Shown: positions 1 through 6,364 of the stretch, in pieces | Layout: each line of letters starts with the position of its first letter | How positions within the stretch are numbered: position 1 is the stretch's first letter | Assembly: GCA_945870545.1 (NCBI GenBank) | Contig: CAMBTF010000038.1 | Span: 1-9,719, forward strand | DNA: 9,719 bases | Origin: Akkermansia muciniphila | GTDB lineage: Bacteria > Verrucomicrobiota > Verrucomicrobiia > Verrucomicrobiales > Akkermansiaceae | Direction of reading: 5' to 3' | Program-made: the position numbers and the translations under genes | The notes under the pieces: model-generated | The model's database searches: none | What the model saw: the letters and a program-made list of their open reading frames with translations, nothing else | Told to the model about the DNA's origin: nothing

Positions 1-36
1 GCGGATTGTGGGAAAAATTCCCGTCGCGGGCGACAT

Positions 37-296
37 TCATTCCCCGGCGGATCGCCGTCCGTGCGCTAGGTTTTGACGCAGTGTCTCCACGATCTGGCGG
101 CTCAAGCGGAAACCCGTTCTTTCCAATCGGGTTGGCTGAGAAACAAGGATCTCAAACTCACCGGCGCGCCTGCATGGATCGCTTCTTGCAGCACGGTGCC
201 TGTGACATGGATTTTGCCATAAAGCCTGCGGAGCAAATCCAACTCACCTATTTCGGCAAGGCCCGAAAGCGCCGAGTTGTCGCAGATGATAATCAC
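37..296 (-). pseudogene. DUF3368/PIN-family toxin remnant, internally deleted and frameshifted
   Basis: The 64-codon open frame (102-296) begins like DUF3368 PIN-like nucleases: a hydrophobic strand, the first acidic residue D6 in IIICDNSAL, the GELDLLRRLYG segment and E38 in VLQEAI. It stops far short of the roughly 150-160 residues expected, before the distal acidic residues of a PIN active site. In another frame, the overlapping and following DNA (about 150 down to the TGA at 37-39) reads TGFRLSRQIVETLRQ and ends in AGE, which resembles the usual C-terminus of the same family (GFRLS..., ending AGE). I infer that the middle of the gene, about 80 codons, was deleted and the two ends were joined out of frame. 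The start is GTG, and its GTGA overlaps the antitoxin stop by 4 bp, typical of a toxin-antitoxin pair. It is probably inactive. The family call is from memory of its consensus, so it is moderate. Confidence 0.6.
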
Positions 297-565
297 AGGA
301 CGGCTTGCCGGAATTCCGATGAACGGCGGGCATCTTCCAGGATCTCAGCAGCCGACTGCCCGGGCCACACTCCGTATCTGCCAAGCACCTCCTGAGCCTC
401 CCAGCGTGATTCCAGCTCCAGCATTCTCCGGATCTGCTCCAGTGACAGGACATCCTTCGAGTAGGCCTCCGCCGCCAGAGCCTCAAGGGCTGTGCGACCG
501 AGATTACCGAATCCGTTTCCCAACTCTGCCACAAGGTCATCCGGTATGTTGACGGTTACAACCAT
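293..565 (-). CDS. UPF0175-family antitoxin-like protein
   Basis: This small 90-residue protein resembles UPF0175 proteins, which commonly sit just upstream of DUF3368 PIN toxins and act as their antitoxins. It opens with a short beta strand followed by a helix (VTVNIPDDLVAELG), then a helix with AAEAYSKDVLSLEQIRRML (residues 31-49), then the family-like RWEAQEVLGRYGV (54-66), which probably forms a helix-turn-helix-like DNA-binding part. The C-terminal 20 residues are charged and would normally contact the toxin. An in-frame TAG 12 nt upstream fixes ATG at 565 as the first possible ATG start. A GAGGAGG lies 21 nt upstream, too far to be an ordinary Shine-Dalgarno. The frame appears intact although the partner toxin gene is broken, so any remaining role may be autoregulatory or as an orphan antitoxin. 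Confidence 0.68.
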   Translation of the reverse strand: MVVTVNIPDDLVAELGNGFGNLGRTALEALAAEAYSKDVLSLEQIRRMLELESRWEAQEVLGRYGVWPGQSAAEILEDARRSSEFRQAVL

Positions 566-618
566 AGTCTTACGCTAATACGACGGCCTCCTCACTGCAA
601 AGCAGAATTTCACTTTAC

Positions 619-1416
619 TCACGCCAGCCGGAATGGCTTGGCGACCTCGAACCATGGGGTTGGCTCGGATTGTGTCGCGCAATGGAGGGCGGTGTGATCG
701 TGGCCGAGTTCGCGCAAGCACTTTCCGAAAACTTCGGTAACCTTTTTCGGGCAGTTGCAATCCGAGCTGAGATGGCCAAATACAATTTGTGAAAGTCCCG
801 CGTGGGCGATCTCGCGGAGTAACTCGCCGACCCGGACGTTGGAGAGGTGGCCGTGTTTCGAGGAAATGCGCTGTTTGATCGACCAAGGGCGCTTGGTGTC
901 GAGTTCGAGAAGTTCATCATCGTAATTCGCCTCCACAAAAAGGGCGGAGAGGTTCCGCAGGCGCTCGGTCATACTGCGGGTGACGAAGCCCGCGTCGGAA
1001 ACCAGGCCGAGACGGTTCGCGGCGTTGCCGATCACGAAGCCGACAGGATCGACCGCATCATGCTGGATCGCGAAGGTTTCGATATTGAGGTGTGCGATGG
1101 GAAATGTCTGCCCGGCCTCGAAAGTTTTCCAAGTTGCACCCGAGATGCCTTGCTCACGGACGACGTGGGCGGTGTCCCGCGTAGCGAATACGGGCATCGG
1201 ACGGGTTTTGAGAAAATTTTTCAGTCCGCGCACATGATCTCCGTGCTCATGGGTGAGCAGGATGCCATGCAACGAAGCGGGATCAACACCGAGCTGTGTC
1301 AGGCGGGTGCACAGCTGTTTCGCGCTCAGGCCAGCGTCGATGAGCAAGCGCACCACGCCGCACTCGACGACGGTCGCATTTCCGTTGGAGCCGGAGCCGA
1401 GTACTGCGAATCTCAT
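619..1416 (-). CDS. WalJ/YycJ-like metallo-beta-lactamase-fold hydrolase
   Basis: This 265-residue protein is an MBL-fold metallo-hydrolase. The N-terminus MRFAVLGSGSNGN is characteristic of the YycJ/WalJ subgroup, and the metal-binding signature THEHGDH is at 55-61 (H56, H58, D60, H61). Further candidate ligands are D141 in VSDAG and H215 in FGHLSSD; H119 and the HGH at 188-190 are also conserved-looking. The length matches the subgroup, at about 260-265 residues. WalJ-like proteins are predicted nucleases or phosphodiesterases linked in Firmicutes to the WalRK cell-wall system and to DNA replication. There is no walRK here, so the physiological role is open. The gene follows map on the same strand after 117 bp and may have its own promoter. 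No signal peptide is seen, so it should be cytoplasmic. No Shine-Dalgarno precedes the ATG. Confidence 0.85.
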   Translation of the reverse strand: MRFAVLGSGSNGNATVVECGVVRLLIDAGLSAKQLCTRLTQLGVDPASLHGILLTHEHGDHVRGLKNFLKTRPMPVFATRDTAHVVREQGISGATWKTFEAGQTFPIAHLNIETFAIQHDAVDPVGFVIGNAANRLGLVSDAGFVTRSMTERLRNLSALFVEANYDDELLELDTKRPWSIKQRISSKHGHLSNVRVGELLREIAHAGLSQIVFGHLSSDCNCPKKVTEVFGKCLRELGHDHTALHCATQSEPTPWFEVAKPFRLA

Positions 1417-1533
1417 GCGCTCAGTGATAGTGGGATCTCGCCCGAACGCAACCTTCCACCCGGTTCATATTTCGGCGCACGGACTTTTGGCAACGGTCTA
1501 TCCGCAAGTCGTTGCGCGGCGAAACTGGCGTCA

Positions 1534-2337
1534 TCATACCTTCAGGGGCGGTATGCCGAGCTGCTCGGGAAGGGCGAGGCGTGGGCGTTCCGTAAGGATC
1601 TCGGGATCGCCGTAGGTGATGAGGACGGTATGCTCAAAGTGAGCGGAGGGCTTGCGGTCGGCGGTGATGACGGTCCAGCCGTCGTCGAGGATGCGGACTT
1701 CGGGCACGCCGGCGTTGACCATGGGCTCGATGGCGAGGGTCATGCCGGGCATAAGGGTCGGGGATTTGCCGCGCGGGCGGAAATTCGGAACCTGCGGCTC
1801 TTCGTGGAGTTTCCTGCCGACGCCATGGCCTACGAATTCGCGGACGATGCTGAAACCGAAGGGCTCGGCATATTCGGCGACAGCTCCGCAGAGGTCGGCG
1901 AGCTTGCGGCCGGGGCGGGCTTTGGAGATTGCCTCATAAAGGGATTGCTCGGTGACGGCGAGGAGGCGTTTCGTTTCCAAGGGGATTTCACCGCAAGCGA
2001 CGGTGGTGGCATTGTCACCGATGAAGCCGGCCTTGATGATGCCAACGTCGATCTTCAATATGTCACCCGGCTGGATGCGGCGCGGGCCGCCGATGCCATG
2101 CACCACTTCCTCGTTCACCGAGATGCAGATCTGGCCGGTGAATCCGCGATAGCCAAGAAAGGCACTCTTGCAGCCGTTTTTTGCCATGAGATCAGCGGCA
2201 AGGTTGTCGATTTCCTTGGTGCTGACGCCGGGCGCGACCGCAGCGGCGAGCTGCTGGAGTATGTCCGAGGCGGTGCGGCCGGACTCGCGCATGCGTTCGA
2301 TTTCCTTGGGGGACTTGATGGGGATGCGGGTGCGCAT
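1534..2337 (-). CDS. map: Methionine aminopeptidase, type I
   Basis: Map removes the N-terminal methionine from nascent proteins when the second residue is small, and acts at the ribosome exit. The 267-residue length matches type I enzymes without an N-terminal extension (E. coli 264). All five dinuclear metal ligands are present: D97 in KIDVG, D108 in GFIGDN, H171 in GHGVG, E204 in AIEPM and E235 in HFEHT. The substrate-side histidine is H80 in VVHGIG. The numbering matches E. coli at the ligands, so the catalytic core has no net indels. The gene lies 18 bp after adk, the usual secY-adk-map order. Its start is preceded by a near copy of the AT-rich element that also precedes secY, and no Shine-Dalgarno is visible. 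The cluster does not continue with infA or rpmJ. Confidence 0.97.
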   Translation of the reverse strand: MRTRIPIKSPKEIERMRESGRTASDILQQLAAAVAPGVSTKEIDNLAADLMAKNGCKSAFLGYRGFTGQICISVNEEVVHGIGGPRRIQPGDILKIDVGIIKAGFIGDNATTVACGEIPLETKRLLAVTEQSLYEAISKARPGRKLADLCGAVAEYAEPFGFSIVREFVGHGVGRKLHEEPQVPNFRPRGKSPTLMPGMTLAIEPMVNAGVPEVRILDDGWTVITADRKPSAHFEHTVLITYGDPEILTERPRLALPEQLGIPPLKV

Positions 2338-2341
2338 GGCG

Positions 2342-2367
2342 GGAAACTTTAAATGTTAAATTTTAAA
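2342..2367 (-). repeat. 26-bp AT-rich leader element, copy 1 (adk/map junction)
   Basis: A 26-bp tract built of TTTAAA words ends 4 nt before the map start codon on the minus strand. It matches the tract at 4538-4563 at 25 of 26 positions. The copy covers the last three sense codons of adk (Phe-Lys-Ile) and its TAA stop, so it overlaps coding sequence. It stands out from the GC-rich surroundings. It could be an unstructured A/U-rich translation enhancer for an SD-less start, or a dispersed genomic repeat. Confidence 0.8.
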
Positions 2368-3000
2368 TCCTAATGAAGAGAGGATGGTGGCGGCGGTCTC
2401 TTCCTTGGTGCCGGTGGCGGTGACGGGGATAAGCCTGTGGGTTGTGCGGTAGAAGTCGATGACAGGGACGGTCAGGGCGGTGAATTCGGCGTGGCGGTTG
2501 CGGAAATTTTCCTCGTCGTCATCATCGCGGGGCGCGGCGGGCTTGCCGCACTTCCGACAGAGGCCGCCTTCGGAAAGCTCGCGGCGCTGGCCAGTCCAAC
2601 GGCAGCCGGGGCACTCGACGCGTTCGCGCGTGCGGCGTAGGAGTTCATCAAAAGGGGCTTCGAGCGCGACGGCGGCATCGAGAGCAGCGCCGTTTTGCGA
2701 AAGCCAGCCATCGAGGAATTCCGCCTGCGGTAAGCTGCGGGGAAATCCGTCGAGCACCCAACCTTTACCGGAGTCATTTTTTCCCAGCCAATCGGCGAGG
2801 ATGGGGCACATCAGGTCGTCCGGCAGGTAACCGCCACGGGCAAGAATGGGCTCGGCGGTGAGGCCGAGCGGGGTGCTTTCCTCGATGTTCTCGCGGAGCA
2901 GCGCACCGGTGCTGAGGTATCCGAGGCCGAGGCTCGCAGCAAGCCTGCGTCCTTGGGTTCCTTTTCCGGAAGCGGGCGGGCCGAGTAGGACGATTCGCAT
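2356..3000 (-). CDS. adk: Adenylate kinase, zinc-lid type
   Basis: Adk catalyses ATP + AMP to 2 ADP and balances adenine nucleotides in the cytoplasm. The 214-residue protein has the P-loop GPPASGKGT at 7-15, the AMP-site STGALLR at 30-36, the DGFPRSLPQA core motif at 84-93, and a long LID domain. The LID carries four cysteines, CPGC at 130-133 and CRKC at 148-151, the pattern of structural zinc-binding adenylate kinases. E. coli-type LIDs lack this Cys4 site. After the LID an acidic run (RDDDDEENFRNR, 158-169) occupies the place of the conserved R-DD-E-R motif. The gene sits 33 bp after secY and 18 bp before map. Its final codons and stop fall within the AT-rich repeat upstream of map. No Shine-Dalgarno precedes the ATG. 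Confidence 0.97.
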   Translation of the reverse strand: MRIVLLGPPASGKGTQGRRLAASLGLGYLSTGALLRENIEESTPLGLTAEPILARGGYLPDDLMCPILADWLGKNDSGKGWVLDGFPRSLPQAEFLDGWLSQNGAALDAAVALEAPFDELLRRTRERVECPGCRWTGQRRELSEGGLCRKCGKPAAPRDDDDEENFRNRHAEFTALTVPVIDFYRTTHRLIPVTATGTKEETAATILSSLGFKI

Positions 3001-3033
3001 CGGGACAGGGCGGGCGCCAACCGCGGCGTGGCT

Positions 3034-4530
3034 TCAGACGTGGCTGCTGTTGTAGATGTAGGCGGTGATGCCCAGCACAACAAGGATGGCAATGACGACC
3101 CAGAGATAGACGATCGCGTTGCGCGGGGCAGCGCTGCTCTGGTTGCCAAGGCGGTCGTAGCGACCCTTAAGTTTGCCTTTCCGCAGGAAACCGTCGTAAT
3201 GCTTCTGCAGGAGGTGGGTCTCCACCTGGCGCATCACATCGAGCACGACACCGACCATGATCAGCAGCGAGGTGCCGCCGAAAAACTGGAGAACGAGCGA
3301 ATTCTGGGGAAGGCCGACGATTTTTCCGATCAGAGCGGGCAGGAAAAATAGGAGAGCGAGGAAGATGGCACCCGCGAAAGTGAGGCGGGTCATCGTGAAG
3401 TCGAGGAAATCCGCGGTGGGCTTGCCGGGGCGTTGGCCGGGGATGTATCCACCGTTGCGCTTGAGGTCTTCCGCGATCTGCGAGGGCTGGAACATCATCG
3501 CCACCCAGAAGTAGGAGAACAGGAAGATTCCAATACCACCGAGGATGAAATACCACATGCCGCCGCCTACGAGTTCTCCGTAAAGCTTCGTGGCCCATGG
3601 CTGCTCAGGGAAAAACCATGTCAGCATCATCGGCGGCAGCGAGAGAACCGCCGTGGCGAAGATGATCGGCATCACCCCGGCGTAGTTGACCTTGAGGGGA
3701 AGGTATTGCGTCTGCCCGCCGAACTGCTTGCGGCCGACGACACGTTTCGCGTATTGCACCGCGATGCGGCGCTGGGCCTGAGTGATCGCGATGGTGCCCG
3801 CGATGACAATGAGGAGGAGCGCGATCATCACGACCATCATGATCGCCTTGAATGGATCGCCGTCGGTGAAATAACCCCACGCCTGGATCAGCGCGCCGGG
3901 GAGGGCGGAGATGATGTTCACCGTGATGATGATGGAAATGCCGTTGCCAATGCCCTTTTCCGTGATCTGGTCACCAATCCACATCAATAGAATGGTTCCC
4001 GCCACAATGGTGAGCACGGTGAGCATGAGCCAGGTGGCCGATGGGTCCGGGACGAGTTTCCCGAAATTTTCCACCCCCTGCATGTAGGGCAAGGTCTCGG
4101 GCTTGGTAAGGGATTGGGCGACGAAGTAACCCTGTATCAGCGCAATCACGATCGTAATGTAGCGCGTGTATTGGGTGATCTTCTGCCGACCGCCATCTTC
4201 GCGGGCCAACCTCGAGAACTTCGGCACAATTGCCGTCATGAGCTGCACCATGATCGAAGCGGAAATGTAGGGCATAATGCCCAGCGCGAAAACACCCGCC
4301 TGGGTGAGTCCGCCGCCGGAGAACACGGTGAGCAGCGCGGTAACACCGCCGCCGGGAGTCGTCGGATCCTGCTTCGCCACGTCGTCGAGCCAAAGCTTGA
4401 TCACGTTCGCATCCACTCCCGGAAGGGTAATGTGGACACCGAGCCGGACGATGACGATGAGAGCAAGGGTGAAAAGGATGCGATCCCGCAGTTCGGGGAT
4501 TTTCCAGGTGTTCGCAAAGGCGGAGATCAT
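3034..4530 (-). CDS. secY: Preprotein translocase subunit SecY, with an extra C-terminal membrane helix
   Basis: SecY forms the protein-conducting channel of the SecYEG translocon in the inner membrane. The 498-residue protein is longer than typical (E. coli 443). I place the ten usual membrane segments at roughly 18-37, 80-100, 121-141, 165-185, 196-216, 228-251, 280-304, 324-346, 381-403 and 412-432. A plug-region segment (VTALLTVFSGGGL) lies after TM1. Family motifs include GRQKITQYTRY before TM3, the cytoplasmic loop RRIAVQYAKR, and the loop containing NGGYIPGQRPG before TM9. After the normal C-tail (KGRYDRLGNQ) there is an additional hydrophobic stretch at about 472-493, which would place the C-terminus in the periplasm. 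The gene is 126 bp after rplO and starts right after an AT-rich element without a Shine-Dalgarno. Confidence 0.97.
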   Translation of the reverse strand: MISAFANTWKIPELRDRILFTLALIVIVRLGVHITLPGVDANVIKLWLDDVAKQDPTTPGGGVTALLTVFSGGGLTQAGVFALGIMPYISASIMVQLMTAIVPKFSRLAREDGGRQKITQYTRYITIVIALIQGYFVAQSLTKPETLPYMQGVENFGKLVPDPSATWLMLTVLTIVAGTILLMWIGDQITEKGIGNGISIIITVNIISALPGALIQAWGYFTDGDPFKAIMMVVMIALLLIVIAGTIAITQAQRRIAVQYAKRVVGRKQFGGQTQYLPLKVNYAGVMPIIFATAVLSLPPMMLTWFFPEQPWATKLYGELVGGGMWYFILGGIGIFLFSYFWVAMMFQPSQIAEDLKRNGGYIPGQRPGKPTADFLDFTMTRLTFAGAIFLALLFFLPALIGKIVGLPQNSLVLQFFGGTSLLIMVGVVLDVMRQVETHLLQKHYDGFLRKGKLKGRYDRLGNQSSAAPRNAIVYLWVVIAILVVLGITAYIYNSSHV

Positions 4531-4537
4531 GGTGGAT

Positions 4538-4563
4538 GGAAACTTTAAATTTTAAATTTTAAA
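4538..4563 (-). repeat. 26-bp AT-rich leader element, copy 2 (upstream of secY)
   Basis: This tract ends 7 nt before the secY ATG on the minus strand and matches 2342-2367 at 25 of 26 positions, the only difference being a T/G at 4551 versus 2355 (plus strand). It is composed of overlapping TTTAAA palindromes. Both copies end in GTTTCC and are followed by a short C-rich spacer and the ATG. Confidence 0.8.
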
Positions 4564-4598
4564 CTCTAAGAAAACACCGGAGGCGGGCTTTCATCACG

Positions 4599-4628
4599 CG
4601 GAAAGGAAGCGGCTAGGCTTCCTTTCCG
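4599..4628 (-). promoter_or_regulatory. Perfect 12-bp hairpin between rplO and secY
   Basis: The arms at 4599-4610 and 4617-4628 are exact inverted complements (CGGAAAGGAAGC on the plus strand) with a 6-nt loop. In the mRNA this hairpin lies about 28 nt after the rplO stop and about 70 nt before secY. No U-run follows on either strand, so it is not a standard intrinsic terminator. It could be an attenuator, an RNase processing site or a 3'-end stabiliser that lowers secY expression relative to the ribosomal genes. Confidence 0.6.
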
Positions 4629-4656
4629 AAATCAGGTCATGCACCGGTTCGCGTTG

Positions 4657-5142
4657 TCACTCGCCTTCCGTCGTCACGGGTGTGCGGGTCTTCGGGGCAG
4701 GTTCGGTGAAGCTACCGCCGGCCTTCTCGATCTTCTCCCGCGCGGTCTTACTGACCTTGTGGAAGCAGACGGTGAAAGCCTTCTCAACCTCGCCATCGCC
4801 GAGAAGCTTGATCTTATCACACGGGCCGTTGACAAGACCCGCCTCGCGGAGGGATTTCTCGTTGATGAGAGCACCGGATTCGAAACGGTCGTCGAGATCG
4901 CCGACGTTTACGACGATGAAGACATCGCGGAAGTCGAAGTTATTGAAGCCGCGCTTGGGCAGGCGGCGGTGAAGGGGCATCTGGCCGCCTTCGAAACCGA
5001 CGCGGGTGCCGCTGCCGGAACGGGCTTTCTGACCCTTGTTGCCTTTGCCGGAGGTCTTACCGAGACCCGAGCTTTCGCCCGAACCGAGGCGTTTGGTGCG
5101 ATGCTTGGCGCCGGGATTCGGCTTAAGATTGTGGAGTTCCAT
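4657..5142 (-). CDS. rplO: 50S ribosomal protein L15
   Basis: L15 is a late-assembling large-subunit protein that binds 23S rRNA. The 161-residue protein starts with the typical MELHNLKPNPGAKH, followed by the Gly/Lys-rich flexible arm with GSGESSGLGKTSGKGNKGQKAR (20-41), split here by family-typical GKT and GKGNKGQ motifs, and then the FEGGQMPLHRRLPKRGF signature (50-66). It is longer than the usual 144-150 residues because of an acidic, Pro/Thr-containing C-tail (EPAPKTRTPVTTEGE). It follows rpsE by 99 bp with no rpmD (L30) between them, whereas many bacteria carry rpmD here. The upstream gap holds inverted repeats, and no Shine-Dalgarno precedes the ATG, only an A/C-rich leader. Confidence 0.97.
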   Translation of the reverse strand: MELHNLKPNPGAKHRTKRLGSGESSGLGKTSGKGNKGQKARSGSGTRVGFEGGQMPLHRRLPKRGFNNFDFRDVFIVVNVGDLDDRFESGALINEKSLREAGLVNGPCDKIKLLGDGEVEKAFTVCFHKVSKTAREKIEKAGGSFTEPAPKTRTPVTTEGE

Positions 5143-5160
5143 TTTTGTGTGTGGTTAAAC

Positions 5161-5235
5161 GTTATTGGTTAGAAGTTATACGGGAAGAGCTATTTGCAGT
5201 GGATACCTAATAACCAATAACAAATAACTTCTAAC
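5161..5235. repeat. Two overlapping, mutually exclusive inverted repeats between rpsE and rplO
   Basis: Arm pair A is GTTATTGGTTA at 5161-5171 with its exact complement at 5211-5221. Arm pair B is GTTAGAAGTTAT at 5168-5179 with its exact complement at 5224-5235. Because the B right arm lies outside the A right arm while the left arms overlap, only one stem can form at a time. The words are AT-rich and unlike flanking coding DNA. Confidence 0.75.
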
Positions 5236-5241
5236 GCCATC

Positions 5242-5976
5242 TTAGATGGCTTTCTCTTTCTTCTTCTTTCCGCGGGATCCGAGGATCTGGTCGCGGGTGC
5301 GGACGGAGGAGAGGGCCTTGAGGGTGGCCTTGACCACGTTGGCGTGGTTGGAGGAACCCATGGATTTCGCGAGGATATCACGGATACCGACCGCTTCGCA
5401 GACGGCACGGACACCGCCGCCGGCGATGATCCCCGTTCCGGGCGATGCGGGCTTGAGCAGAACCTTGCCACCGCCGAATTCCGCGTAGATTTCGTGGGGG
5501 ATCGTTCCATCCACGATGCTCATCGGCTTGAGAACCTTGCGGGCCGCTTCGCTGGCTTTCTTGATGGCATCCGCCACCTCGTTCGCCTTGCCGAAGCCGA
5601 GACCGACCTTACCGAGCTTGTCTCCGCAGACCACAAGAGCCGAGAAACTGAAGCGACGGCCGCCTTTGACGACCTTGGCGCAACGGTTGATGAAGACGAC
5701 CTTTTCGGAAAGCTCGTTGCCATCGGAATCGGTGAGCGCCTGGCGCTCCTCACGGCGCGGACCGCCGCGACCACGACCACCGCCGCCGCCGCCGCCAAAT
5801 CCGCCACCGCCGCCGAATCCTCCGCCGCCGCCAAATCCTCCGCGTCCCTGCCCACCGCCGCCACCACCCTGGTAGCCGCCGGAGCGGGCTTCTGGAGCAG
5901 GAGATGCTTGGGGAGTTGGGGTTTCCGCTGCCGTCGCTGCGACCGGTGCGGTTTCATTTTCTGAAGTAGTTGCCAT
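5242..5976 (-). CDS. rpsE: 30S ribosomal protein S5, with a long Gly/Arg-rich N-terminal extension
   Basis: S5 sits at the mRNA entry side of the small subunit and contributes to decoding accuracy and helicase activity. The conserved part begins near residue 88 ([10 protein letters not shown]), followed by [19 protein letters not shown] (101-119), the double-stranded-RNA-binding-type fold, then the C-terminal domain with [17 protein letters not shown] (177-192) and [12 protein letters not shown] (207-218). Total length is 244 residues, against 166 in E. coli. The extra N-terminus has an Ala/Pro/Thr-rich part (1-30), then a Gly tract with GRGG and GFGGGG units (33-72), resembling RGG-box RNA-binding tails. 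ATG at 5976 is the only sensible start: the frame stays open through the extension and rplR ends 11 bp upstream. The C-tail is Lys-rich ([10 protein letters not shown]). No Shine-Dalgarno is seen. Confidence 0.96.
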   Translation of the reverse strand: MATTSENETAPVAATAAETPTPQASPAPEARSGGYQGGGGGGQGRGGFGGGGGFGGGGGFGGGGGGGRGRGGPRREERQALTDSDGNELSEKVVFINRCAKVVKGGRRFSFSALVVCGDKLGKVGLGFGKANEVADAIKKASEAARKVLKPMSIVDGTIPHEIYAEFGGGKVLLKPASPGTGIIAGGGVRAVCEAVGIRDILAKSMGSSNHANVVKATLKALSSVRTRDQILGSRGKKKKEKAI

Positions 5977-5987
5977 GTGATGGGGAA

Positions 5988-6344
5988 TTAGAATTTAAGG
6001 CCGGCTTCGCGGGCTGCGTCGGCAAGGGCTTTCACCTTGCCATGATAGAGGTGACCTCCGCGGTCGAAGACCACGTCGGAGATGTTCGCTGCCTGGGCGC
6101 GCTCTGCGACAAGCTGTCCGACCTTTTGGGCCGAAGCGATATTGGAGGCGTTGCCTTCGAAGCTCTTGTCCATGGTGGAGGCGGAGACGAGCGTGCGGCC
6201 TGCTGAATCGTCGATCAGCTGTGCGTAAACGTGCTGATTGGAGAAATAGACCGCGAGGCGCGGACGCTCCGTGGTGCCGGCCACCTTGCGGCGGATGCGG
6301 CTGTGGATCCGCTGGCGGATGGTTTTGCGTTGGATGGTGCTCAT
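5988..6344 (-). CDS. rplR: 50S ribosomal protein L18
   Basis: L18 binds 5S rRNA and, with L5, anchors it in the central protuberance. The 118-residue protein is standard length (E. coli 117). The basic N-terminus ([16 protein letters not shown], 6-21) is the RNA-binding arm. The motifs [20 protein letters not shown] (28-46), read as the first core strands, and [20 protein letters not shown] (91-110), including the [21 protein letters not shown] signature, are clear. It lies between rplF (20 bp) and rpsE (11 bp), the canonical order, and is surely co-transcribed with them. No Shine-Dalgarno precedes the ATG. Confidence 0.97.
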   Translation of the reverse strand: MSTIQRKTIRQRIHSRIRRKVAGTTERPRLAVYFSNQHVYAQLIDDSAGRTLVSASTMDKSFEGNASNIASAQKVGQLVAERAQAANISDVVFDRGGHLYHGKVKALADAAREAGLKF

Positions 6345-6364
6345 GAAAATAGTGATGTTTCAGG

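Noticed and set aside
566..618. Promoter for the toxin-antitoxin remnant
   Set aside because: A TTGCAG and a TATTAG occur, but their spacing of 14 bp is too short for a typical promoter.
1417..1533. Promoter or terminator between map and the metallo-hydrolase gene
   Set aside because: Only 5-6 bp stems (for example CGCAA/TTGCG) and no good -35/-10 pair were found, so nothing firm can be annotated.
847..2352. A 501-codon open frame on the plus strand
   Set aside because: It is antisense to the metallo-hydrolase and map genes, whose motifs are unmistakable; its composition is that of a GC-rich shadow frame with no recognisable domain.
4564..4600. Possible intrinsic terminator with a GCCCGCC core before secY
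   Set aside because: The candidate arms (AAAGCCC... and ...GGTGTTTT) pair poorly, with mismatches in the core, so no convincing stem plus U-run can be drawn.
4639..5172. A 177-codon plus-strand frame
   Set aside because: It lies antisense to rplO, a clear L15 gene, and has no recognisable motif.
5516..5875. A Pro-rich plus-strand frame ending in a poly-Pro tract
   Set aside because: It is the antisense reading of the S5 Gly tract.
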